Below are positions 44,040-52,412 of a stretch of DNA of 64,000 bases, one piece after another. A program made the translations under genes and the position numbers. How positions within the stretch are numbered: position 1 is the first letter of the stretch; every line of letters begins with the position of its first letter. The stretch is from the NCBI RefSeq assembly GCF_000619905.2, contig NZ_CP012371.1, forward strand, positions 62,001-126,000, read 5' to 3'. The notes beneath the pieces are model-generated. The model saw only the letters and a list, made by a program, of their open reading frames with translations, did no database searches and was not told the origin of the DNA. This DNA is from Nitrosospira briensis C-128. Its GTDB lineage: Bacteria > Pseudomonadota > Gammaproteobacteria > Burkholderiales > Nitrosomonadaceae.

Positions 44040-44615
44040 TTATCGCATAGTTTGCGGCGCATTCCGGCCCGAAGGCCTGGTTGTGGTGGTGTAGTTTTGT
44101 TGCTTTGGTATCTCGCCGTTTACCGTATAGACCGGGCACGGCTGCTGATAGGCGGGTGCCGCCAGGGATCGTGTTGACGTGATCTTGACCAAACGCCGTG
44201 CTGGTGCGCCTGTCGTGGTTCCCGCTGCCGTGGTTTCCCCAGTCAGATCAGGCGGATCGCAAGCGACATAACCATTAAATTTATGAAGAGGCGTGTCCCG
44301 CGGCATATAGCTGCCGGGATACTGGAACCCATGCATGTTGTTGTAGCCCGAACTACCGCCCATCGATGGCATGGGCAACACCACGACCGGCCCGCCAAGC
44401 GAAGATCGATCAAGGCGCTGATCCTGTTTATGCGACGCCCCCAAAGGCACAAGGGGGTTATTCATCACCGGGGGATAAATAAAGGGGCTATCCTGCGTCA
44501 TCTCCGCAGGGGCGCTGGCTGCAGCGTTCGGGGTTACAGCCTCCCATTCCTGTGCTGGCGCCTGGCTGGAATATGCCAGACCGAATATGAAGAGCACTAC
44601 AGGAAGTTTGATCAC
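44040..44615 (-). CDS. Hypothetical exported protein
   Basis: 191 residues; signal peptide ending near APAQEW (about residue 22). Pro/Ser/Thr-rich mature part with several Tyr-Pro and Asn-Pro pairs, two Cys in VACDPPDL and QQPCPVYTV and no recognisable domain. It probably forms an operon with the Bor-like gene (11-base gap). It may mark the last chromosomal or first prophage-cargo gene. Confidence 0.65.
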   Translation of the reverse strand: MIKLPVVLFIFGLAYSSQAPAQEWEAVTPNAAASAPAEMTQDSPFIYPPVMNNPLVPLGASHKQDQRLDRSSLGGPVVVLPMPSMGGSSGYNNMHGFQYPGSYMPRDTPLHKFNGYVACDPPDLTGETTAAGTTTGAPARRLVKITSTRSLAAPAYQQPCPVYTVNGEIPKQQNYTTTTRPSGRNAPQTMR

Positions 44616-44842
44616 GGATATCTCAAAAAAGTGTGTGTATCGAAGCCGGGATCCGATTGAATCATTATAACCGGACCGCCCCAGCAGCTTTGTTTATAGC
44701 AGCCGCGCGCCAAAAATCAATTTTCATTGTAGCTGAGTCGATTTTACTCCGGTTGAAAACAGTTCCACAGGCGCTTCTTATGGCAAACCGAGTACCGTAA
44801 TAGAGCGGTTTTCCATTCTCTACCTCTTAATATAGAAACCTC
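44616..44842. other. Chromosome/prophage border zone
   Basis: About 230 bases with no gene. The left prophage boundary probably lies here or in the next 300 bases, but I see no repeated attachment core inside this window because the right end is not included. Confidence 0.35.
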
Positions 44843-44870
44843 TTGACAACGGCTGGTAACGCTGTATAAT
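44843..44870 (+). promoter_or_regulatory. Perfect-consensus sigma70 promoter
   Basis: TTGACA at 44843-44848, 16-base spacer, TATAAT at 44865-44870. It is the strongest promoter match seen in the window. It points towards three terminator hairpins and the phage spanin and terminase genes. Confidence 0.85.
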
Positions 44871-44876
44871 TCGCTT

Positions 44877-44965
44877 CCATATTGTGGATTTCCGTGCACG
44901 ATCACTAAAACTAAAAGCCCGCTACAGCGAGGCTCACATCCACCCGCCTTGCGCGGGTTTTTTAT
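44877..44965 (+). ncRNA. Candidate small RNA (about 88 nt)
   Basis: Transcription from the consensus promoter should start near 44877 and meet a terminator (stem ACCCGC/GCGGGT, then six T) about 88 bases later. There is no start codon with an RBS between them. An internal GCCCGCTACAGCGAGGC segment could pair. It is either a prophage small RNA, an attenuator leader, or the promoter of a lost tRNA gene. Named from sequence logic only. Confidence 0.4.
44942..44965 (+). terminator. Rho-independent terminator
   Basis: Stem ACCCGC/GCGGGT with a five-base loop and a run of six T. First of three consecutive hairpins. Confidence 0.85.
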
Positions 44966-44968
44966 CGA

Positions 44969-44992
44969 CCGCTTTTAAGCGGCTTTTTTTTG
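44969..44992 (+). terminator. Second hairpin with T-run
   Basis: CCGCTTTTAAGCGG followed by C and nine T. It lies 4 bases after the previous terminator, so the two act as a tandem stop. Confidence 0.75.
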
Positions 44993-45107
44993 CCTGCTCA
45001 CAAGGGCAATAATATTAAAGAAATTCTTGTGCGGTGTAACGTGCCATTGCTTAATGGACGCCAACGCCCTATGAAACAGGACCTGCGCTTACGCAGTATT
45101 CTCCAGC

Positions 45108-45132
45108 AAACCCGCCTCGTGCGGGTTTTTTA
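45108..45132 (+). terminator. Third Rho-independent terminator
   Basis: AAACCCGC/GCGGGTTT with loop CTCGT and a T-run. It lies 37 bases before the first phage gene. Confidence 0.8.
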
Positions 45133-45168
45133 TTGCCCGCTCTCAACAGCTTTTATAGGCAAACGTAA

Positions 45169-45555
45169 ATGATCAGCAGTCCAGCGATTATAGCAATCAT
45201 CCTGGCAGTTTTTGTCGCTCTTGCCTTTAGTGGCGGATTCGCGGTCAGCAACTGGCGGTCTGCATCGGAGATACAGCGGCTCAACTCCAGTAATGCCGTG
45301 CTGTCGGCAGCAAACGATAAATGCGCTACGGATATTCAATCCGTGCGCAGCGCAATGGATGCGCTGGCAGCAGCCTCAGCCATACGAGATAAAAACGCGG
45401 CGGTTGCAATGCGACGTGCAGCGTCGGTTGCAGCGAAACACACAAACCGTGCAAAAAAGATAACGGCTCTTCCGCCGGTAGCATTGGAATATCAATGTGA
45501 GGTGTTAACCCGTGAGCAAATAGAGTACGTAAAAAGCCGCCGCCAAAATAACTAG
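45169..45555 (+). CDS. Phage i-spanin-like (Rz-like) protein
   Basis: 128 residues with one N-terminal membrane segment (about residues 7-27) and a long helical, Ala-rich periplasmic part (SEIQRLNSSNAVLSAANDKC). This matches the N-in, C-out plan of Rz-type inner-membrane spanins, which bridge to an outer-membrane lipoprotein at lysis. The next gene is a lipoprotein, as expected for a spanin pair, although the pair is separated rather than nested. Confidence 0.65.
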   Translation: MISSPAIIAIILAVFVALAFSGGFAVSNWRSASEIQRLNSSNAVLSAANDKCATDIQSVRSAMDALAAASAIRDKNAAVAMRRAASVAAKHTNRAKKITALPPVALEYQCEVLTREQIEYVKSRRQNN

Positions 45556-45660
45556 ATTGGCATCAGGTTGCGTTACTCGTCATTGCATAGGTCGACTATG
45601 CGCCTTCTCATGCCATCAAAACCAGATGGTTTTTAACCTTGTTCGTTCAGGTATGCCCAT

Positions 45661-45993
45661 ATGGAATTTACGACGCGTTATGCCCACCTTGCATTGGTAT
45701 CGGTATTTGTCACGCTGCTGGCTGGTTGCGCTGGCAAGCCGGTAATTCAGACGCAGGTAATCGAAAAACAAATTGCTGTGCCGTGTCTGGTGGAAACCCC
45801 ATCCGAATGCAAATCAACCTATGCGATTGATCGTACTTCGGTAAAAGACGATGCAGTCACCATCAACAGGGCGCTGCGTGCTGAAATCGAGGAGAGATGG
45901 GCATGTGAGGTCAAATTACTCGCAGCCATGAAAGGCTGCAACAAAGAGACGAAAAAAGAGGGTGCGATGAGCGCTGAAAAAGCCGGATCATGA
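45661..45993 (+). CDS. Phage lipoprotein, o-spanin-like (Rz1-like)
   Basis: 110 residues with a signal segment and lipobox LLAGC (about residue 23). The mature part begins AGKPVIQTQVIEKQIAVPC, a style common in Rz1-like proteins, and ends in a helical charged region. It would sit in the outer membrane. The stop overlaps the terminase small subunit start (ATGA), so all are co-translated. Confidence 0.65.
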   Translation: MEFTTRYAHLALVSVFVTLLAGCAGKPVIQTQVIEKQIAVPCLVETPSECKSTYAIDRTSVKDDAVTINRALRAEIEERWACEVKLLAAMKGCNKETKKEGAMSAEKAGS

Positions 45994-46526
45994 GTGAATT
46001 TGAACGTGAAGTGCTTTCAATGAAAGCAGCGAAGAATCAAGCAGACGCGGCATTATCAGGAAGGAAAAAGGGAGCTCCGACAATAAAAACACCGGAATTG
46101 CTGGATACCATTTTTGCCGGTATTTCACTGGGAAAATCGGCCCGCGCCATGTGTGTGGAAGTCGGCATAAGCCAAAGGGTTTTATGGAACTGGTTGGCGT
46201 GCGATGAAGATCTCATGCGGCAATATCTGCGCGCGAAAGAACTTTGTGTGGATGCTTATGCTGAAGAAATCATCGAAATTTCCGACGATGGATCAAAGGA
46301 TACTTATATCGATGAAAAGGGCAAGCAAGTGATAGATCGAGAGGTCATCGCACGTGCCCAATTGCGCATCGACGCGCGCAAATGGTATGCCGCAAGGCTT
46401 GCGCCAAAAAAATACGGCGACAAACCACCGGTAACGCACGAGGCGGGGGATACAAAAAGACAGGCGATGCAAAGCGTCGAGGTGGCTTTTGTCTCTATAA
46501 CCGATGCCGGCAAACAGGTTATATAA
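45990..46526 (+). CDS. Phage terminase small subunit
   Basis: 178 residues. The N-terminal part with DTIFAGISLGKSARAMCVEV followed by GISQRVLWNWLACDEDLMRQ is the helix-turn-helix that recognises packaging DNA; the C-terminal half (ARAQLRIDARKWYAARLAPK then KYGDK) is typical. It starts in an ATGA overlap with the lipoprotein. Its TAA stop is the last three bases before a family A element, so the C-terminus has probably been altered by that insertion. Confidence 0.9.
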   Translation: MSEFEREVLSMKAAKNQADAALSGRKKGAPTIKTPELLDTIFAGISLGKSARAMCVEVGISQRVLWNWLACDEDLMRQYLRAKELCVDAYAEEIIEISDDGSKDTYIDEKGKQVIDREVIARAQLRIDARKWYAARLAPKKYGDKPPVTHEAGDTKRQAMQSVEVAFVSITDAGKQVI

Positions 46527-46762
46527 CCTAAATCCGGTAGTTGGACGGGGTGAAGTGTACGGTTTTTGGGGTGCATGGCAAGGCGCAACGACGCGGAATG
46601 GTCGTTCCATTCCAAGGAGTTGCAACGCAGCCATGTGCCGCAAAAACTGTGCAATTCACCTCGTAGCGCCCTCACCCGGAAGATGAGCGTCAAATAATAT
46701 GAAATATTGTTATTAATCATAACACTGCTCCTATCAAATGAGCGGTCAACTACCGATTTAGG
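46527..46762 (-). mobile_element. Family A inverted-repeat element, copy 3 (in prophage)
   Basis: 236 bases, inverted orientation relative to copies 1 and 2. The left end CCTAAATCCGGTAGTTG is identical to copy 1; the right end has one base missing (complement of CCTAAATC-GGTAGTTG). Flanks TATAA and TTAAA are only partly alike, so the target duplication is unclear. It sits exactly between terminase small and large subunit genes. Confidence 0.88.
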
Positions 46763-46809
46763 TTAAATACATATGGGACCGAGATACAGGCCATCAAGGA
46801 CATCATGCC

Positions 46810-48063
46810 ATGGCCGCGCATAGGGCCGAATTTCCGGCCAAGCTCCGTTTCCTGTTCGAGCCGGCGCGATACAAGGTTCTGTATGGCGGCCGCGGCGGCG
46901 CAAAAAGCTGGGGTGTCGCCAGGGCATTACTGATACAGGCGGCTGCTACTCCATTGCGCGTCCTGTGCGCGAGAGAGTTCCAGAACTCTATCGTTGAATC
47001 TGTGCATCACCTGTTGCAGGCGCAGATCGAGGCGACCGGACTGGGACCTTTTTATGAGGTGCAAAACAGCATGATTCGGGGGGCCAATGGCTCCGAATTC
47101 ATATTTGCCGGGCTGCGCAATAATGTCACCAAAATCAAATCGTTTGAGGGCGTTGATCGGGTTTGGGTTGAAGAGGCGCAGACGGTCGGAAAATCAAGTT
47201 GGGATACGCTTATTCCGACTATTCGTAAGGACGGATCGGAAATATGGGTTACTTACAACCCGGAGCTGGAAACGGATGAGACACACCGGCGATTTGTCGT
47301 CACTCCTCCGCCTGGCGCCATCGTGGTGAAAATCAACTGGAATGACAACCCATGGTTTCCCGAAACCTTGCTTCGGGAAAAAGACGCGTTGAAAGTGCGT
47401 GATCCCGATGCTTACCAGAACGTCTGGGAAGGAAATTGCAGGCTGACGCTGGACGGCGCGATCTATGCGAAAGAACTCAGGCTTGCCCAGGAAGAAGGGC
47501 GCATCCGGAGCGTGCCCTACGACGCGGCAAAGCAGGTGCATACCTTCTTTGACCTGGGGTGGGCCGATAACACCAGCATATGGTTTGCCCAGGCGGTTGG
47601 GAACGAACTCAGGTTGATCGATTATTACAGCAGCAACCAGATGCCGATACAACATTACATCAGTGTGCTGCAAAACAAGGGATATCTATATGGTACTGAT
47701 TGGTTGCCCCATGATGCGAAAGCCAAAACGCTGGCAACCGGCCGGAGCGTCGAGGAAATCATGCTCGCGGCCGGGCGAAAGGTGAGGATAGTGCCGAATC
47801 TGTCAGTTGCCGACGGAATCAATGCCGGGAGAACGATATTCAATCGTTGCTATTTTGACGAACAGAAATGCGCTGAAGGATTACAGAGCTTGAGGCGTTA
47901 TCGATTCGATGTAGATCCTGAATCCAGACAATTCAGTGGCAGGCCATTACACGATTACCACAGCCACGCCGCGGATGCGTTCAGGTATTTTGCTGTATCG
48001 GTGGAGGATGAGAAACCGGGTGCCAGCGCGCGCGGTGTCAGCATGAAGGGGTGGCGCGCATGA
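46810..48063 (+). CDS. Phage terminase large subunit (PBSX/Terminase_3 type)
   Basis: 417 residues. ATPase: Walker A YGGRGGAKSWG (about 26-36), Walker B VWVEEAQ (about 118-124). Nuclease: Asp in FFDLGWADNTS (about 240), Asp in LPHDAKAKT and HSHAADAFRYFA near the C-terminus. It cuts and pumps DNA into the prohead through the portal. The reading frame is open for about 14 codons upstream into the repeat-element border, so the exact start is uncertain; no strong RBS was seen before ATG 46810. Confidence 0.95.
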   Translation: MAAHRAEFPAKLRFLFEPARYKVLYGGRGGAKSWGVARALLIQAAATPLRVLCAREFQNSIVESVHHLLQAQIEATGLGPFYEVQNSMIRGANGSEFIFAGLRNNVTKIKSFEGVDRVWVEEAQTVGKSSWDTLIPTIRKDGSEIWVTYNPELETDETHRRFVVTPPPGAIVVKINWNDNPWFPETLLREKDALKVRDPDAYQNVWEGNCRLTLDGAIYAKELRLAQEEGRIRSVPYDAAKQVHTFFDLGWADNTSIWFAQAVGNELRLIDYYSSNQMPIQHYISVLQNKGYLYGTDWLPHDAKAKTLATGRSVEEIMLAAGRKVRIVPNLSVADGINAGRTIFNRCYFDEQKCAEGLQSLRRYRFDVDPESRQFSGRPLHDYHSHAADAFRYFAVSVEDEKPGASARGVSMKGWRA

Positions 48064-50057
48064 TCGAACAGAAAATCACCTCGGATATAGCAGTCGAGGC
48101 TTACGACAAGATCTGCCGCGATATTCGTCAGCAGCCGAAATGGCGGCTCGACTCAGACACCGATTGCGATTACTACGACGGCGCCCAGACAACCGCGGAG
48201 GTAGTCCAGCGACTGAAGGAAGCAGGTATTCCGCCCCAGGACTCGAATCTGATCAAGCCGACGATCAATGCCGTGCTGGGCCTGGAAGCGCGTAGTCGCA
48301 CCGACTATAAAGTCACCTCGGACGACGAGAGCCAGGCTGAGATCGCAGAAGGCCTTTCCGCACGGATCAAGGAGGCGGAAACCGAGTCACGCGCCGACCG
48401 CGCAATGTCCGACGCCTATTCCAGCATGATTCGTGCCGGTATTGGCTGGGTTGAAGTGTCCCGCGAATTCGATCCGCTGAAATATCCGTATCGCGTGCGG
48501 GAAGTGCACCGTAACGAGATCTACTGGGACTGGACAGCGAAGGAACCGGATTTGTCCGACGCGCGCTACCTGAGGCGTGATAAATGGGTAGACCGCCTGC
48601 AAGCGTCATTGATGCTGCCGGATCAGGCCGAGCTCATCCAGAACAGCTGGTGTGGATGGAACAACCTGGACGTCTATGAAGGAACCGACACCGGCATGGC
48701 CAGAGCCTATGAGATCGAGCAAGCCTGGGGTCAGGGCCAGCAGGATTACCTGAACCGGAATTCGGGCATGGTCAGGCTTTCCGAGTTGTGGTACCGGCAT
48801 TTCGAGGAGGGGTATGTGCTGGCGTTGCCGGACGGTAAAGCCATCGAATACCGCGAGGAGAATCCGTATCATCAGATGGCGGTAGTACAAGGACGGGTAC
48901 AGGTACAGAAATCGCTGCTCGCAAGGACGCGCGTCTCGATCTGGCTGGGGCCGCATAAATTGATGGATGTGCCAAGCCCGTTGCCGAATACGGATTTCCC
49001 TTATGTTCCGTTCTGGTGTTTTCGCAAAGACCGGAGCAGAGCGCCCTACGGGTTGATTCGCGACATGCGCGGGCCGCAGGATCAGATTATCGACCTGGAT
49101 ATTCTGCTCTATGAGGTTCTGAATTCGGTAAAAGTCGAAGTGGACAATGATGCGCTCGACCTCAGTCAGAATTCATACCACGAGGTTGCGCAGAATATCA
49201 GCAGCTTGCGATCGATGACTGTTCTGAACGCCCAGCGCCGGAACGCCGCGGGATTCAAGGTAACGCGCGAGCACCAACTTGCGGCGCAGGTGTTCCAGTT
49301 GATGCAGGAACGCAAGCGGAGAATCGAGGAAGTCGGCGGCATATACCGGGCCATGCTGGGGGCGGACACCACGGCCACCAGCGGCGTCGCCATCAACAGT
49401 TTGGTAGAGCAGGGCTCGACCGTTCTGGCGGAGCCCAACGATAATTTTCGCTACGCTCGACGAATAGTCGGGCAGCAGCTTCTGGCACTCATCAAGCAGG
49501 ACATGCTGGGCAACGCAACCGCCGTGGCCGTCAAGCGTGGCGCGGGCCAGAAGATCGTGTATTTCAACCGCCAGATAGTTACCGATGCCGGTCCGGTAGT
49601 GGAAAACGATATCGCAACCGCCCAGGTCAAGGTCGTGCTGGAAGATATACCTGCCACGCCCAGTTTTCGGGCGCAGCAATTGCGATCATTCAGCCAGATC
49701 GTACAGGCGGCTCCGCCGGCTTACCAAGCCGTGTTATATCCAGCCATGCTGGAACTGTCCGATGTACCCAACCGGCATGAACTGGCGGATCAGTTGCGAA
49801 AGGTCAGTGGCGGGGACGCAGCAGACCAGCGGACTCAACTCATGCGGGAACAGTTTGAGGCTGCAATGCAGCAACAGCAACTGGCTATGACCGGATTGCG
49901 GGAGCAATTGGTCAAGGCGCAGCAGGCGCTGGCTGACAAGTCGCGTGAACTGGACCTTAAAGAGCGGAACCTGGATATTGAAGAAGAGAAGTTTGAGGTG
50001 GACGCTCAGCTGAAGATCGAAGAATTACAGTTAAAGCATACCGATACCGCATTTTAG
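48060..50057 (+). CDS. Phage portal protein (P22 type)
   Basis: 665 residues from ATG 48060, which overlaps the terminase stop (ATGA); GTG 48051 is an alternative. P22-gp1-like text includes WRLDSDTDCDYYDGAQTTAE, NLIKPTINAVLGLEARSRTD and VHRNEIYWDWTAKEPDLSDA. A long C-terminal coiled coil with QQQQLA, REQLVKAQQALADKSRELDL and basic/acidic heptads fits the barrel and tail of podovirus portals. It forms the dodecameric DNA entry ring. Confidence 0.94.
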   Translation: MIEQKITSDIAVEAYDKICRDIRQQPKWRLDSDTDCDYYDGAQTTAEVVQRLKEAGIPPQDSNLIKPTINAVLGLEARSRTDYKVTSDDESQAEIAEGLSARIKEAETESRADRAMSDAYSSMIRAGIGWVEVSREFDPLKYPYRVREVHRNEIYWDWTAKEPDLSDARYLRRDKWVDRLQASLMLPDQAELIQNSWCGWNNLDVYEGTDTGMARAYEIEQAWGQGQQDYLNRNSGMVRLSELWYRHFEEGYVLALPDGKAIEYREENPYHQMAVVQGRVQVQKSLLARTRVSIWLGPHKLMDVPSPLPNTDFPYVPFWCFRKDRSRAPYGLIRDMRGPQDQIIDLDILLYEVLNSVKVEVDNDALDLSQNSYHEVAQNISSLRSMTVLNAQRRNAAGFKVTREHQLAAQVFQLMQERKRRIEEVGGIYRAMLGADTTATSGVAINSLVEQGSTVLAEPNDNFRYARRIVGQQLLALIKQDMLGNATAVAVKRGAGQKIVYFNRQIVTDAGPVVENDIATAQVKVVLEDIPATPSFRAQQLRSFSQIVQAAPPAYQAVLYPAMLELSDVPNRHELADQLRKVSGGDAADQRTQLMREQFEAAMQQQQLAMTGLREQLVKAQQALADKSRELDLKERNLDIEEEKFEVDAQLKIEELQLKHTDTAF

Positions 50058-50070
50058 TGAAGGAGAAAAC

Positions 50071-50646
50071 ATGATCAGGTTTTTAAATGATGAAACCGTT
50101 GCAGGACACCGGTTCGGGAAAGGCGCGATCGCGCGGTTCGACTCAGCAACGGAGGCGCAGCTTATTGCTGCCGCGGATGCGGAAAATTATCCACTGATTT
50201 CGCGGCCAATTGAAATACTCTCCGGATCGGCCGTCGCGGCATCTTGCACAATGACCGCCATCGACGAAGTGCTGGCCTCGTTCACCATTGCTCCCGGAAT
50301 ACTTGGAGTCAACAGCGTCTTGCAAATAGAACCGCTATGGACATTCACCAGCAGCGTGAACAACAAGGTCCTCAAGATCAGGATTGGTGGAACGACGGTT
50401 TACAGCGCCACGCGCACCACGTCGGTCAAGGAGGCGCCATTGTTCGTGCTCGCAAACCGGAATTCTCTTGCCTCGCAAATCCAACCTTATGATAACGGTT
50501 ACGCTACGGCTGGCCTCATCGCGCCAGCAAGTTATGCCATTGATTTTTCAAAGAATCAGGATGTTGAAATATCAGGGCAGCGGGCAGATAGCGCAGACAC
50601 TTTGACTCTTGAATATTACCGAATCCTGCATTTTATAGGCGATTAA
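50071..50646 (+). CDS. Phage structural protein with beta-sandwich-like C-terminus
   Basis: 191 residues, AAGGAG ahead of ATG. A short N-terminal segment of a kind often seen in small phage genes (FGKGAIARFDSATEAQLIAA) is joined to a beta-rich domain (VLKIRIGGTTVYSATRTTS, APLFVLANRNSLASQIQPYD). Such domains occur in tail or head appendages. It lies one base from the next gene, the beta-helix protein. Role inferred from position only. Confidence 0.6.
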   Translation: MIRFLNDETVAGHRFGKGAIARFDSATEAQLIAAADAENYPLISRPIEILSGSAVAASCTMTAIDEVLASFTIAPGILGVNSVLQIEPLWTFTSSVNNKVLKIRIGGTTVYSATRTTSVKEAPLFVLANRNSLASQIQPYDNGYATAGLIAPASYAIDFSKNQDVEISGQRADSADTLTLEYYRILHFIGD

Positions 50647-50647
50647 G

Positions 50648-52234
50648 ATGACTACCTGGTATGTAAGACCTGACACAACCCATTCAGCTACACGTGATGG
50701 CAAATCCTATGCGACTGCCTGGGGTGGTTGGTCTGCCATTGTTTGGAGCGGCACTGGCGTCGTTGCCGGGGACACGCTGTATATATGCGGAACACATCGC
50801 TCATCGTCGCAATTGATTGTTGGCAACCATACCTCGACTGCGAGCAGCAGGGCGATTATACGCGGCGACTATGCCCCTGATCCCGGATCACTTATATTTA
50901 CCGGTTCCGCATGGTTATTTATCGGGCGTGACTATACGACGATCCAGAATATCACAATCACGGCTGGCACCGGTTATTGTATCTACCTGTATGGAGCGCC
51001 GCTCATCGGCACGACTATTCGCGGGTGCACACTAAATGGCGGCACAAACCTGCAGATTATCAACATCCACGGCGCCGACACCCTTGCCTACGTTGACCTG
51101 ACATTCGACAGCAATAAATTCATCGGTGGTAATGGCCCAAACGTGGGCGCAGCAATCAACTGGCTGGCAACAGGTTCGCTCACGTCAGCCAGGTACGTGA
51201 CCCGAGTGACGATCACTAACAACACTTTTACGGGCTGCTCGTCCAATCGGTCGACCATTGCATTCCGAGTAGCAAGCACCGAGCCCGCAACTTGCAAGAT
51301 TAGCGATCTGATAATCAGCGGTAATACGTTTCGTGACTGCACCGGCGTGGCGGCGGAAGCCTATGTCGAGGACTTTGGTCGCAACACAGGCATCAGAATT
51401 ACAGACAATCTGATATACAACCAACTCAATAAGCCAACCGCAATGGGCGGTGGATTTATGCTCGCCGGTTTCGGCCAATCAACATCACCCGGCTTCGGGC
51501 AAAACATAATTGCCAGAAACAAAGCATACCGGCTGGCTGGCCCAACAGGATTCTCCAATCCGTTCTACGGCTCGTATACCTATTACGACAACTACGCCGA
51601 GGACATAAGTACGGACACGATAGACGGCAATGGGATCCTGTTCGATCACGGCTGCGACAACTGCGTGGCGTACAGCAACGAGTTCAAGCGACTGATTGGT
51701 AGAGGGGTGGCGAACGAGTTCAGCGCTGGCTTCGGCATACTGATCCTGGACGCAACCAATATCAAGGTCTATGGCAATATCATAGACGGGGCTACGTCCG
51801 GCCTTGCTTTCGGTAATAAAGGGCCGGGTCAATCCTCCAACGTATTTAATAACACTTTCCGCAATTGCGCCTGGTCCGGCGTGTACGTTGTATGGGGGGC
51901 AGCGCTCGGCAACCTGGTACGTAACAACATTTTCACCGCAGCGCGGGCTTCCGCACCGGCAGTACTAAACACTGATCCGGGAAAATGGACTGGCGAGTCA
52001 GGAAATTGCTTTAATGGCTTCGGGCTTCTCGTCAACCATACGCTGCACGCCAAAAGTAACACTGCCGATCCTCAACTGGACGGAAACAATCGGCCCTGGT
52101 CGGCTGCAATCGTACGTAAGGGGATATACCTGGGGGGGATGGATTTCTACGGCAAGCGTTTCTATAACCCGCCCAATATCGGTGGGGTGGATGACGTAAC
52201 GGTAACGCCGCGCTACCTGGTGGTGAATCCGTAA
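50648..52234 (+). CDS. Phage right-handed beta-helix protein
   Basis: 528 residues. The middle region (about 100-440) is a series of beta-helix turns rich in Asn, Gly and aromatic stacks (TIQNITITAGTGYCIYLYG, FDSNKFIGGNGPN, GNTFRDC, IKVYGNIIDGAT, NVFNNTFRNCA). No catalytic motif of a lyase is obvious. Tailspikes and capsule-degrading enzymes use this fold, but here the gene is between portal and scaffold. It ends 18 bases before a terminator. It may be a tailspike or receptor-binding protein displaced into the head module. Confidence 0.85.
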   Translation: MTTWYVRPDTTHSATRDGKSYATAWGGWSAIVWSGTGVVAGDTLYICGTHRSSSQLIVGNHTSTASSRAIIRGDYAPDPGSLIFTGSAWLFIGRDYTTIQNITITAGTGYCIYLYGAPLIGTTIRGCTLNGGTNLQIINIHGADTLAYVDLTFDSNKFIGGNGPNVGAAINWLATGSLTSARYVTRVTITNNTFTGCSSNRSTIAFRVASTEPATCKISDLIISGNTFRDCTGVAAEAYVEDFGRNTGIRITDNLIYNQLNKPTAMGGGFMLAGFGQSTSPGFGQNIIARNKAYRLAGPTGFSNPFYGSYTYYDNYAEDISTDTIDGNGILFDHGCDNCVAYSNEFKRLIGRGVANEFSAGFGILILDATNIKVYGNIIDGATSGLAFGNKGPGQSSNVFNNTFRNCAWSGVYVVWGAALGNLVRNNIFTAARASAPAVLNTDPGKWTGESGNCFNGFGLLVNHTLHAKSNTADPQLDGNNRPWSAAIVRKGIYLGGMDFYGKRFYNPPNIGGVDDVTVTPRYLVVNP

Positions 52235-52251
52235 TTTCTCACCTGAATGAC

Positions 52252-52277
52252 AAGCCGCTTTCAAGCGGCTTTTTTTA
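52252..52277 (+). terminator. Rho-independent terminator
   Basis: Perfect stem AAGCCGCTT/AAGCGGCTT with TC at the tip and a T-run. It separates the portal and beta-helix block from the capsid block. Confidence 0.92.
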
Positions 52278-52412
52278 TTTTCGGATTTTCACATTCAGCT
52301 ATCCGAGAGTTCCAATCAACTGGAACACGCGCTAACGGCGATACCGTAGTTTTATCAATCCTGCCCAGTACGGGCAGCCCGCTCACTGGGTTAAGCAGTT
52401 GGAGGAACGGTA

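Noticed and set aside
44990-45172. 60-codon frame between the second and third terminators
   Set aside because: It reads through a terminator hairpin, has no RBS and its composition is not protein-like.
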